Source of the DNA: Scleroderma bovista
Taxonomy: Eukaryota; Basidiomycota; Agaricomycetes; Boletales; Sclerodermataceae
Assembly: GCA_037178675.1 (NCBI GenBank)
Contig: JAYMGJ010000152.1
Location: 124,001-188,000, forward strand
Length of the DNA: 64,000 nt
Direction: 5' to 3'
A program made the translations under genes and the position numbers. Shown piece by piece: positions 36,105-48,115 of the stretch (position 1 is its first letter; every line of letters starts with the position of its first letter). The notes below the pieces were generated by a model that saw only the letters and a list, made by a program, of their open reading frames with translations, searched no databases and was not told the DNA's origin.

Positions 36105-39100
36105 ATGTCATCGTCGACCGCGCAAATGCTTGACATCAGTTGGACTTACATTGTTGGCGGCACTCGTGATCGTCTTCGCACGCAAGTCTTCTTTTCTGTT
36201 GACCCCCTAATGGGCACTACAGTTCTGGCGGTAGGTCTACTTTTTGTGCTGATTTGTACAGGCAGACATCAAGAGGCAAGATACAAGCAATGCATCACTT
36301 CCCTCTTACGCCTATTACGTCTCAACCTCTTCGGCTCATACCCATCGGCTTGTCTTCCCGACTAGAAATTCCCAGTATTCGACGTGTCGCACGCTTTATG
36401 ACCTTGGCATGGGAAAAGGTACTTAGATGGGGCAAAGTTTTCATACCCTTACTGGCAACAGCTCGTTATTGATGGTGCCCATGCTCTACATTTACGTGGA
36501 TGCTATCGGAGCTTGGCGCCCTAGCTCCATTCGAGCAGAATTCAATCGCCAAGAAAGTCGTTCCCCCGTTCAAATGGCATTTGGAACTTTACTTCGTTTC
36601 GTTCAATTTCGGACCGGTTCCGAGTATCGACGACACCACCCTCATCGGTGCGCCAGTACACGAACCACAATTGTGACTTCACGAGCCTGTGTATCATGTG
36701 CACAGGCTCGTGAACTTGCCCTGCTGTTTATGTGGTGGGCGGATGTGAATCAGTTGGAACATCAATGACACTTATCTCCGTTCTTGGTTGTCGAACAGTG
36801 GGACGCCTGTGGTCATGACGGTAACTCGGTTTTGTTTGTTCCTGTCTTTTGTTTGTTGTACCAGTCCCCATATAAAATTTCGTGCATTTTCCCTGTCATC
36901 CTCAGGCTTTATGAGATCCGCTACTCCAATGTCTTCCCACTCAAGTGCGAGTTCTCGCTCTTCCAGCTGTGTTCGATCGAATTCAACTGCTCCTAGTACC
37001 CCGCTGTCTGAATTCCAACCTACGTTTTTCCTCCTTGCGCCGAGTCTCATCGACGGTCCCCATCTGAAGTCATTTGTGTCGACCCTCGCCAAGGGCTCCG
37101 ACAGCAAGATTCTCCTGTCTGTTCAGCACAAACCCAATATTTCAGATGCTAGAGCACTGTTGCAACCATTACTCAGTTCACTTCGGGATGCGATACTCGG
37201 GATGCAAGCTGGGTGTACACGCTTCGTCACAGTCCCTACAGGTAACTTGTTTCAAATCCCTTGTTATGCGTTGTTGATTACCCGACTCCCAAGGAATTTG
37301 TGAAGTCGACGCGATGTCACTGGATGACTTTGTCTCTTTGCATGACGGCAAATCTAAGCCAGTAAGCAGTAGTTCGGTTCTCGTTACATGATCCGACACC
37401 ATTCTTGAACTTGTTTCACAGTTGACGGCTGAACAAGCATTAAACACTTTTTCGGACAATGGTCTACGCTCCATTTACTCTGTCCGCTCAGCGAATGGTG
37501 ACCTCACACTGCATTGTCTCGAATATCCACAAGTTTCTTTTCCTCCTCTCCTCCCGCCCACTTCTTCCTACTCACCTTTCGGCGTACCCACTATCGACGA
37601 GTGGCACAACCTATGGGCTGCCTGGGATCTTGTCACTCTTGACATGATTCCGAAGGAGATGTTACACGAGAAACCCATCGACCTGAGGCATAAGTGTCTC
37701 TTTTATATTGGGCATATCCCCACGTACGTCCAGATCCTTCTTGCCAAAACATTACGTTGATTTCCACACTCCTAGATTCTTGGATATGCTGATGTCAGCG
37801 GCTTTGAAAGAACCCAATACTGAGCCAAAGAACTTCACGCTTATCTTCGAGGTAAATAGCTTCGCCCTTTCATTGATGTCATATTAATTTTTCTCAGCGG
37901 GGTATCGATCCCCATGTTGATGACCCTGATCACTGTCATGTACGTTTTCCTTTCCGTCCTTGTGGACGCCTCTGACCTCTTGACACTGCAGAGGCACTCT
38001 GAGGTACCAGAGAAAGACGAGGACTGGCCAATACTTAGCTCGATCCTCGTCTTTCGCGATCGAGTTCGAGCTCGACTTTTGAAGCTCTATGACGACTTGC
38101 AGACGGGCAAACGAACACTCAACCGCCACGTTGCACGTATGTTGGTCCTGACCCATGAACACGAAAGTTGGCATGTCGAGGTCAGTAACACTGCCCATGC
38201 GACAATCTTTCAGAGGCTGATGCCCCAATCAGACGCTGCTGTATATGCTCATTCAAAGGGCTGGAACCGGCACGCTCCCTCCCCCTGGGTTTACTATTCC
38301 TCCTTGGCAGGCACTTGCGGAGCAATGGAATACTGGCCTCCCCCCTTCTACCCCAACCGTCACCCTTGGTCCCGCAACGGTGACCATGGGACATAATGAC
38401 TGTGAAGGGGATGATTTCACCCCAGGCATCGCAGGAGCCGTTGACGGCCATGCGTTTGGATGGGACAACGAAAGCCCAGTGCGTGTGGTCGAAGTGAAAC
38501 CCGTCAAGATGGAGTGGCGGCCAGTTACCAACGCAGATTTCATTTCCTTTTATAAGAGCAATAAACATGTGGGACTGCCCGCTAGCTGGGTGGAAACTGA
38601 GGAAGGAATTCAAGTCAGTCAGCGGCTCACAATCACCTTGACCAATGACTGATCTTATTTGCAGGTACGGACTGTGTATGGGCCAGTGCCAATGGCGATA
38701 GCGCAACACTGGCCTGTGCTCACTTCCTATGATGCACTGTCAGAGTATGCAATATCTCGGGGTGGCCGTCTCCCTACCGAAACAGAACTGCGGCTCTTCT
38801 TCGACATGTATGAAATGGGACATAGTGGTGGTGCCAACGTTGGCTTCCGCAACTGGCATCCTGTACCGTAAGTTGACTCAGCAAATCTAAGTGTATTTTT
38901 TTAAAAGCTTACCACAGTGCTACCGCTGGTCTTGAGGAGCTCGGTGGTCGTGGTTCGAACGGGGGCGTTTGGGAGTGGACTTCTACCCCATTCCGCAATC
39001 ACGAAGGTCTCTTCCCCACAAAGCACTTCCCAGGGTAGGTTACACTTCATGACCACGAGAAGCTGCAAAAATGGTTAATGAATTGTCGTGTTCTCAGGTA

Positions 39101-39311
39101 TTCGACGGACTTCTTCGATGAGAAACATTATGTTGTTGTGAGTGACGATGCTCATTATGTTGCTGTGAGAGGATTGGAACGTCTTTTTTTTTAGCTTGGC
39201 GCTTCATACGCCACCATCCCTAGGCTTTCTGGTCGTCGTACGGTGCGCAACTTTTACCAACGCAATTACCCGTACGCATGGGTTGGGGCGCGAGTCGTGT
39301 ATGATTTGTAG
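36105..39311 (+). CDS. Egt1-like protein: conserved EgtB half, altered EgtD half
   Basis: Egt1 makes ergothioneine: an EgtD methyltransferase trimethylates histidine, and an EgtB half (DinB plus FGE-sulfatase) installs sulfur using iron and O2. The EgtB half is clear: PFGVPTIDEWHNLWAAWDLV, LFYIGHIPTFLDMLM and LTHEHESWHVETLLYMLIQR, with the three candidate iron-binding His. Then FGWDNESPVRVVEVKPVKME, VPMAIAQHWPVLTSYDALSE, GGRLPTETELRLFF, GVWEWTSTPF and the FGE end YQRNYPYAWVGARVVYDL, with TAG at 39309-39311. The N-terminal half starts MSSSTAQMLDI, like Egt1, and has a Ser-rich linker with STAPSTP before FFLLAPSLIDGPHL. The usual SAM-binding FLGSSLGNF-type motif is not seen, and exons between 36200 and 36900 are hard to join. 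Either the methyltransferase is degenerate or this is a divergent paralogue. The start and the first 600 bp are uncertain. Confidence 0.75.
36678..36714. repeat. Perfect 14-bp inverted repeat inside the Egt1-like locus
   Basis: TTCACGAGCCTGTG (36678-36691) and its exact reverse complement CACAGGCTCGTGAA (36701-36714) enclose a 9-nt loop. It falls in the poorly conserved 5' half of the gene, in a stretch where reading frames are broken. Confidence 0.9.
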
Positions 39312-42300
39312 ATTGGTTATTTTTCGACTGACTTTCGGCAAGTCTGGATCTTCGTGTGGTCGGATAGTCAGTGTCGTATTATCCTATGTCTGTTGTTGTA
39401 ACAAACTAGATATAAATTCTCAAGCAGTTGTGTTGGTAACCCCTGTTTCACTGCACCAATCATTGTGGAATTCAAAAACGCGTTGAAGTCAAGTCATTGA
39501 TCATGCAATGCAAGGATTATGTAAAGATTGTCGAAGACAACATTAGAAAAGAGATTTGTGCATGTAAGTGTGGGTAAGAGAGGGGACTAGAGATGTCGAG
39601 CTGCCTATGTACAGTCTTTCTTATGCTTCTTCCAGTCCTGCACTTGACACTCCTTGGAACAATACTTCGCGTTCTTGCATCTGCCACACACAGACAACGC
39701 TTTGCCCTCCTTTCCACACGCTCGACATCCAACTTGGGTAGGTGCCTTCATTGAGGACTCCGATTCCGAACCATCGGTCGTCCCAACCTTTTCCAAATAC
39801 GGCACGAAGAACAGTGGACTGATCGCCGCCCTTGTTGCATACTTGGCCGCACCACCACCATAGCGTCTCCGCAGCACCTCTGTCCCTACGCCCATGCCAC
39901 ACGAACAGTATGGCACCTTGTTCGGGTCACCCCCTGCACCTGGATAGAGTGGAACAGAGTTCTGGGCGAGGTACTCGCAGTCCGACTTGTGCTCCCACAT
40001 GCGACATCGTTCAATAAATAGCGGGAGCAGATATCTCCATGCCTCGGACTCGTCTGCATCCGTCTTGATAGAGAGCATGGTGCTCAGCTCGTCCACTAGC
40101 CTGTCATGAATGTCGTCCGACCCTGGTATGACCCATGAATCAGCTACGATAGTATGAGACGCAAGATCGAGTCGCAAATCAGTGACAAGAATGATGGCGT
40201 ATATGTCTTCCATGGTAGTATTCCATAAGGCAAATTCCGCGTGGGTCTGACCGGTCCCTAGTCCAGTAGCAGAATAGAAGAGGGTATGAAGAGAGTCTTT
40301 TACATTCAAAAAGGTGTCATGTGCGACTCCTGGAACGACTTTCCGATTGTGACGTGTCACGCGCTCCCGATGCGAAAACATGTACGACACATGCGGAATG
40401 AACCAATTAAATGCTTTTGGATCCTTGGAGAGCTTGAACGAGGGACATCGATCCACATTCAAGTAGTGGATGTCCCAGATAATCGGAATGCCGTTATCGA
40501 TTGTCATCCGGAAATTCTTGGTGATATCGCGTTCTCCTTTGACATCTAATGTAAACGTCATCGGTGCTACTATCTGTTGTGATGTTAAAAACCCGGCATT
40601 ATATCAACGAAGTTCTGACACTGACCTCAACATACTTCGATTTTCGTGCAAGACGGATCTTGGCAGTCAATGCATCTACAGGAAGGGGAAAGGCGACACT
40701 ATGCTGATATTTTCCGACATACAGGATGAGCTGGTTTGCGGACAATTGCGTGATACGGACGGCACACCCTCCAACAAACGAGACCTGTTCCTCGGCATCG
40801 GTGATATTGACATGCGCGGTGAGCGACAGGACTCGCGTACTAGATGCATCCATCTCCACATGGATCGGATGATGCTCAATCTCGTCGTTGGAAAGGGGAG
40901 CGGGAGGCGTCGCGGCATCGGCTGCAGCGTCGCTGGTTGTCGGAGCTTTGGCGAGGACGTGGACATATCTTTCATCCGTTAGTAGAACCTTGAATATACC
41001 CATTTCCAGCCCCAGTTTTTTGACCAATGACATAGAAGACATAGAGGAGCGGACGGCTAATCCAACAGTCCCACCAGAGGTGTGGATGAGGGTAGTTGCC
41101 AGAACAGGGAAGGAAAGCACCACAGGGGATGTACCATGTGCTCCTGCATTATCCTCAATAAATACTGCGGTCTTGTTCTCGCCTCGACCAGATATTTCGA
41201 GCTTCCCGAAAGACGCTGAGGTACATGCAAAGGCATTGTGGCCAAACGCAGTTCGTATTTCACATTGCAAAATGGGTGTTACGGCGTCTGTAAGTTCAGA
41301 CTGCACCTTGGCGATAACATGGCGAGGAACTACAAGTGTTACGGTGACAACTTGAGGAACCGTGCTCCAATCTCGGAAAATGGGAGGGTTCTCTTGTGCA
41401 CGAAGTTCTCGCACTTTCGTGGGTGACAGCCATGGAAGAGTGAAGCCAGCAAGGTGCAGTTGGCAAACCAGCTCTTGATAAAAGTTTGACCCCGTGATGA
41501 GCGTTTGATCACCAAGCACCAATCCTTCTAGGATGTGTATGACTTTTTCCCAGTCACACCGGGCTCTCCTTTGGATGTGTGCGAGAAATAGCGCAAAGCT
41601 ACGACGTGTATGATGAAGAAGCCCGGAGGATTGGACCCTGCGATGTTTCTCTGCCGTAGAGAGATGAGACATAGCCAACAGTTGTGAAATGTTCTCATCC
41701 GAGAACATCTGCAGGTATATTTCGAACAATGTTTTCGCGAGTTGTTCCGGTGCAAATCGAATGGGCCTTTTCCACGAATGTTCTGCTGTGTATTCAGGGT
41801 GGATAAGTTTCCAAGCGAGGCGTTCATGATATTGCGCTTTGGTGACATCCAAAATCTCAAACATGAGGGTATCAGCCATGTTGGAGCGTGTCGTAAAACG
41901 GGAGACATAGCCGGAAGGAATGACTCCTAGTAGGAGTGAGATTGTCGACGGATCGCCACACATGTGCGTCAGGATGCCCTTCGTAGCTGACTCTCCTAGC
42001 GAGAGCAAAGCTTCGGTATACAGCGTCGACGAGGGCAAGTTACGAAGAAGAGGAACAGTGGCAATGAGTAGGTTGTGCAGTCCAAGATGATCAAGCAGAT
42101 TGGACGTCTCGATTACATTGAATGAGGTCGGGGCTGGGGATAAAGCATGTAACCCATATGTTGTTTTATCAAGTTGCACAACCGATCGCTTCCATGGCGC
42201 AATGAAGGTCGGAGTATGCGGCTGAGGGCTAATGCCCATGGAAAGGAGCGCCTGACAGAACGCAAGTGCTTCTCCAGCATACATCCGTACAACAAGGGAT

Positions 42301-43520
42301 GCTGACGAGGCACTCGTGTGCTGGATGCGTCCTATGACAGCTTTGCACCAAGTATTGAATTGCTGCCGCGCAGCCTGGACCATCTTGAAGACTATAGCGG
42401 CACTCTCATCGGAGGGAACACAACCCGAGGAGGCAAGAGTTTCTGCAAGATGAAAACCCAAGATAGGATCTGTGCCATAGTGGACAGCAACCTTGTCTCC
42501 CGACGCAGAGAATGCAAAGGTGGGGTTCACATTAGTGGCAGGCTTTGCAGCTTGAATGCCATCATCCGTGATTCCAGATGTCCAAAAGCACTTGAACTGG
42601 TCTGTAGCGGCTTTCAGCGTAACTGCAGCAAGAGGCCCAGCTGAACGCATCGACGTCATGATGAAATGGTCCTCAATGTGTGCACGAACATTCTTGAGTC
42701 CATCTTGGAAGTTCTTTGTAAAGCGTTTAGTCTGCTGTGAATTGAAGTCGGCAGTCCCAAGCCACAGCTTCCAGAAGCGCTGGACGTCAAAAAGGGTGGC
42801 GTCGTCGCACATAGCAACGATATGAGCATATGGCCCCTGTTTCCAAGATTCCATGTCTTGCGCGAGTGGCACGAGTTTACGACACTGTTCGATGAGCAAT
42901 GAGAGCGAATCCTTGTCGAGCATCATGTGATAAAAAATGTTCCAGATGCTAGACAGCCTGTTCTCAGCACCGTCATCCGCCAAGAGCGTAAAAAGCAGCG
43001 CGTTGCGTGCTAGTGAAGGAATAATGTCAGTGAAAAGTGGCCACGCCTGTGTGGCACATACCAAGAACTGCGGCTTCCATGTCACAGCAGGTAACATCGA
43101 GCTTACGAGGCCCTGCTGAGTTTAGCACCTGAAGGACGCACGCAATCAAATTTGCTTACTAGTTGCAGAACGCGTGGTATCAGCATACACAGTGTGTAAG
43201 ATATGCCTGGCATCACCACAACCAAGGAGTAACACATCGGCGTTGTGCTCGGGGGGTAAATTTTCAGTCAGACGGACAGCGGATGTATTGCCCAGTGGAT
43301 AGAAAAATGTTCGACCTGGCCAGTACAATACATGCGACATCTTGAGCTTTTTGATTGACGAAGTGCGCGAGATTCGAGTAGCAAGCTGGTGATGGATGGT
43401 GAACGTTTGAACAATGGAACCACCCCGGCAGAAATTGAGCCACACAAATTACAATGCGTTGTAATAACCGAACACGCGCGAGGCTCGCGTGTTCGGTTAG
43501 GATTGAAGATGCGCCTAGAA
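39225..43520. repeat. Tandem segmental duplication, unit A
   Basis: Unit A runs from the last exon of the Egt1-like gene through the first DUF4470-MYND gene. Unit B (about 43580-47970) repeats the order: a degraded copy of the Egt1-like 3' end followed by the second DUF4470-MYND gene. The coding parts remain very similar. Confidence 0.7.
39605..43340 (-). CDS. DUF4470-MYND zinc-finger protein, paralogue A
   Basis: A large (about 1,190 residue) protein of a family expanded in agaricomycetes; function unknown. The N-terminal DUF4470-type domain starts MSHVLYWPGRTFFYPLGNTS and continues NADVLLLGCGDARHILHTVY, RKLDVTCCDMEAAVL and ARNALLFTLLADDGAENRL. A long middle region has no motif I can name. 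An intron near 40565-40615 joins KSKYVE in frame to IVAPMTFTLDVKGERDIT. The C-terminus is a MYND zinc finger: CRACGKEGKALSVCGRCKN then YCSKECQVQDWKKHKKDC, with the full C-x2-C/C-x2-C/C-x3-C/H-x3-C ligand set. MYND fingers usually bind proline-rich partner peptides. Start 43340 by family N-terminus; TAG at 39605-39607. Two small introns interrupt the 5' part. Confidence 0.85.
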
Positions 43521-43579
43521 AATACCGGTTGGGGATTCTGGCTCGAGTCTGGATAGGAAGCGTTCTTTTAGCATTCTAG

Positions 43580-43900
43580 GCTTGCTGGCCGTCCGAGTAC
43601 GGTGCGCAACTACGCGCCGTAGCCTACTAGTACCGTGACGCGTGCGTTGGGCGCTTGAGCTTTATGGTTTGTGGTTTGAAGTTTCGTTGTTTTTCACTGA
43701 GATCTGGCAGGCATCACGATCCTTGCGACCCAACGTACAGTCAGTATCACATCATTCCGATAAGTTACTTGTGTCGTAGATTGTGATGATGATGTACTAA
43801 CGAACTAGATATATACCTTTTCAGTGCGCTGATCACTGGATTCTGAAAACACGGAAGTCAAGTTACTCTTTCATCGTCCAATGTGGGTGCTTGACAGGTT
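43580..43900 (+). pseudogene. Relic of the Egt1-like 3' end and downstream flank
   Basis: This stretch resembles 39220-39500. The shared run GTACGGTGCGCAAC codes for TVRN in the FGE domain of the Egt1-like gene, and the downstream flank shares aactagatata and gaagtcaagt-type blocks in the same order. The reading frame is lost after that run. It marks the left edge of the second duplication unit. Confidence 0.65.
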
Positions 43901-43905
43901 GAATA

Positions 43906-46900
43906 TTATACATTTCGCGAGCTGACCGACGTATCCCCAGATTGGCAGCGCAAAGTACAATCTTTCTTGTGCCTCTTCCAGTCCTGCACTTGACACTCCC
44001 TGGAACAATACTTTACCTTCATACACTTGCTGCACACAGACAATGGTTTACCCTTCTTACCACATGCCCTACACCCAGCCTGGGTAGGTGCCCCTGCTGA
44101 GGGCCCCGAATCATCCTTTATCCCGACATTCTCTAAATACGGCACGGAGAATAGTGGACTGATCGCCGCCCTTGTTGCATATGAAGCCACAGCATCACCA
44201 TAGCGTCTCCGCAACATCTCTGTCCCTACGCCTATGCCACATGAACAGTATGGCACCTTGTTCGGATCGGACCCTGCACCTGGATAGAGTGGAGCAGAGT
44301 TCTGGGCGAGATACTCGCAGTTCGACTTGTGCTCCCACGTGCGACATCGTTCAATGAATAGTGGGAGCAGATATCTCCATGCCTCGGACTCGTCTGCATC
44401 CGTCTTGATAGAAAGCATGATATTCAGCTTGCCCCTTAGCCTGGCTTGAATGTCGACCGACCCTGGTATGATCCACGAATCAGCTACGATATTATGCGAC
44501 GCAAGATCGAGCCGCAAATCAGTGACGAGAATGATGGCATGTACGTCATTCGTGGCAGGATTCATTAAAGCAATTTCCGAGTAGGTCCGACCTGTCCCTA
44601 TTCCAGTAGCGGAATAGAAGAAGGTATGAAGAGAGTCTTTTACGTTCAAAAAGGTGTCATGTGCGACTCCTGGAACGACTTCCTGACTTTCGCGTGCCAC
44701 GCGCTCCCGATACGAAAACATGTGCGACACATGCGGAACAAGCCAATTGAACGCCTTGGGATCCTTGGAAAGCTTGAACGAGGGACATCGATCCAAGTTC
44801 AAATGGTGGACGTTCCAGAGTGTCGGAATTCCCCTATCGATTGTCATTCTGAAGTACCTGGTGATATCGCGCTCTCCTTTGACATCCAGTGTCAACGTCA
44901 TTGGTGCAACTATCTGTTGTGATGTCAAAAATCTGACACCAGCAACGAAGCACTGATACTGACCTCGACGTACTTTGATTTCCGTGCAACACGGAGTTTG
45001 GCATTCACTCCGTCCACTGGAAGGGGAAAAGCGACAATCCGCTGGTGTTTCTCGATGTGCAGGATGACCTGGTTTTCCGACAACTGCGTGGTGCGAATGG
45101 TGCATCCTCCAACAAGCGAAGCTTGCTCTGCAGCATCTGTGATGTCGATATGCGAGGTGAGTGACTGGACTCGCGTATTAGAGTCATCCATCTCCACATG
45201 GATTGGATGGTGCTCGACCGCACCATCAGACCTCCCATGGGTAATGGGTGAGGCCGCACCGTCGGCTGTACTACTATTGGTTGTTGGAGCTTTGGCAAGG
45301 ACATGAGCATATCGTTCATCGGTCAGCAGGGCCTTGAATATTCCCATTCCCAGCCCCAATTTTGTGACCAGTGACGTAGTCGACAGCGTCGAGCGGACAG
45401 CGAGCCCAACGGTGCCACCGGAGGTAAGGATAAGAATAGGCGCTAGAACGGGGAAAGAAACAACCATCGGGGATGTACCATGTGTCCCTGCGCTATCCTC
45501 CGTAATTACTGCAGTTTTGTTCTCGCCTCGACCGGATATTGCTAGTTCACCGAAAGATGCTGAAATACATGCAAAGGCATTGTGCATGACTCCAGATAGT
45601 ATTTCACATTGCAAAATGGGCGTGCCAACTGCTGAGAGTTCAGACTGTACATCGGTGATGGCGTGGCGTGGAACTACAAGGGCCACGGTGACAACTTGAG
45701 GAACCGTGCTCCAATCTCGGAAAATGGGGGGGTCTTCTTGTGCACGGTAGTCCCGCACGTTCGCGGGGGACAACCAGGGGAGAATGAAGCCAGCAAGATG
45801 CAACTGGCAAACCAGCTCTTGGTAAAAATTCGACCCAGTGATGAGCGTTCGATCCTCCATTACTAATCTTTCTAAAGTGCGGATGACTTTGTCCCAGTCA
45901 CACTGGACTCTCTTTTGGACGTGTGCGAGCAATAGCGCAAAGCTGCGACGTGTGTGATGAAGTAACCCCGAGGATTGGATCTTGTGAATCATCTCATCCT
46001 CACGAAGACGAGTTATATCCAGCCGTTTTGAAAGGTTCTCATCCGAGAACATCTGCAGGTAAATTTCGAACAGTGTTTTTGCTAGTTGTTCTGGTGCGAA
46101 TCGAATGGACTCTTTCCATAAAGGTTCCGTTGCGTTTCCATGATCGACAGATTTCCAAGCAAGGCGTTCATGATACTGGGCTTGACCACCAGGCATATCA
46201 CCCATAAGAGTGTCAGACATGTTGGAACGTGCCGTAAAACGTGAGATATAGGTGGAGGGAACGACCCCTAGGAGGAGTGAGATGGTCGCCGGGTCGCCAC
46301 ACATGTGCGTCAAGAGACCCTTCGTAGCTGACCCTCCTAGCGAGAGCAAAGCTTCGGTATACAGCGTCGATGAGGGCGAGTTACGAAGAAGGGGAATAGT
46401 GACAATGAGTAGGTTGTACAATCCAAGATGATCAAGCAGATTGGACGTCTCGATTACATTGAACGAGGTCGGGGCTGGGGACAAAGCCTGTAACCCATAT
46501 GCTGTTTTATCAAGTTGCACAACCGATCGCTTCCATGGTGCAACAAATGACGGAGTGTGCGGCTGAGAGCCACTAATGCCTTCGGAATGGAGCGCCTGAC
46601 AGAACGCAAGTGCTTCTCCAGCATACATCCGTACAACAAGGGATGCTGACGAGGCACTCGTGTGCTGGATGCGTCCTATGACAGCTTTGCACCAAGCATT
46701 GAATTGATGTCGCGCAGCCTGCACCATCTTGAAGACTATAGCGGCGCTCTCATCAACGGAGAGAGCACAACCTGAGGATGCGAGAGTTTCTGCAAGATGA
46801 AAGCCCAAGATAGGATCTGTGCCATAGTGGACAGCAACCTTGTCTCCCGATGCAGAGAATGCAAAGGTGGGATTCACATTCTTAGCAGGCTTTGCAGCTT

Positions 46901-47696
46901 GAATGCCGTCATCCGTGACTCCAGATGTCCAAAAGCGCTGGAACTGGTCTGTAGCGGCTTTCAGTGCAACTGGAGCAAGAGGCCCAGCTGAACGCATTGA
47001 CGTAATAACGAAATACTCTTGCTTGGCTGGACGAACATTCTTGAGTCCGTCTTGGAAGTTCTTTGTGAAGCGTTTAGTCTGCTGTGCATTGAAGTCGGCA
47101 GTCCCAAGCCACAGCTTCCAGAATCGCTGGATGTCAAAAAGGGTGGCGTCATCGCACATAGCGACGATATGAGCATATGGCCCCTGTTTCCAGGTTTCCA
47201 TGTCTTGCGCAAGTGGGACGAGTTTACGACACTGTTCGATGAGCAGTGAGAGTGAATCCTTGTCAAGCATCATATGATAAAAAATGTTCCAGATGCGAGA
47301 AAGCCTCTTCTCAGCACCGTCATCCAATAAGAGCGTGAAAAGCAGCGCGTTGCGTGCTAATTAAGGAATAATGTTAATGAAAAGCGGCATCGCTTGTGTG
47401 CCACGTACCAAGAACTGCAGCCTCAATGTCACAGCAGGTAACATCGATCTTACGATGCCCTGTTGTGTGTGGTTAGGCGCATACAAAGTGCATGTATGTA
47501 TTGCAAGTTGCCTACCAGGTCTTGACCGTGTGGCATCGGCGTAAAGAGTATGCAAGATATGCCTGGGGTCGCCACAACCAAGGAGTAACACATCCGCGTT
47601 ATGCTCGGGCGGTAAACTTTCTGTTAGACAGACAGCGGACGTATTGCCCAGTGGATAGAAAAACGATCGACCTGGCCAGTACAATAAATGCGACAT
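43906..47696 (-). CDS. DUF4470-MYND zinc-finger protein, paralogue B
   Basis: Tandem paralogue of the gene at 39605-43340, with the same exon plan. It starts MSHLLYWPGRSFFYPLGNTS, then GCGDPRHILHTLYADATRSR, RKIDVTCCDIEAAVL and ARNALLFTLLLDDGAEKRL. The third exon is about 2.3 kb and ends KSKYVE, where a short intron joins IVAPMTLTLDVKGERDITRY. The C-terminal MYND finger is CRACGKKGKPLSVCSKCMK with YCSRECQVQDWKRHKKDC, all ligands kept. It then adds about 17 residues (LRCQSGDTSVSSRNV) not present in paralogue A. Small indels against A (for example an extra GSQ near 46570) keep frame, so both copies appear to be under coding constraint. Confidence 0.85.
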
Positions 47697-48115
47697 CTTG
47701 AACTCTTCCACTGACGAAAAGCGCGAGATTCGAGTAGCAAGGTGGCGAAGGAAAGCGAGCAACACGACCGTAACACGATGTACCCCCACTTTCAAGCTCC
47801 GAACGCCTCTGTAGCGCGCACCCTGTGGCAAGCCATGCGTAGGCACTCGTGTGTATATGTGGTGAGCAGGAGGAAGATAAGCCCCTAATTTAAAACTGAC
47901 CATTTCACGTGACATGGTGATAAGGTGACAAATCCGATCCGACCAAACCTGTACAGTAGGTCCCAACAATGTAATAAATCTAAGGGCATATCGGAGTGGC
48001 TACATAGAATACAGTTGTTTTGGCGATTCTCTACGTTACCGAATGTTTGATTTTGAAAAGTCAAGAAACAACTTTGTACATATATTGAAAAGAAAGACGT
48101 TATCAGCCGCAATTG

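Noticed and set aside
36772..37107. Minus-strand frame of 111 residues antisense to the Egt1-like gene
   Set aside because: It looks protein-like, but the plus strand has linked exons of the Egt1-like gene here, and no partner exons were found on the minus strand.
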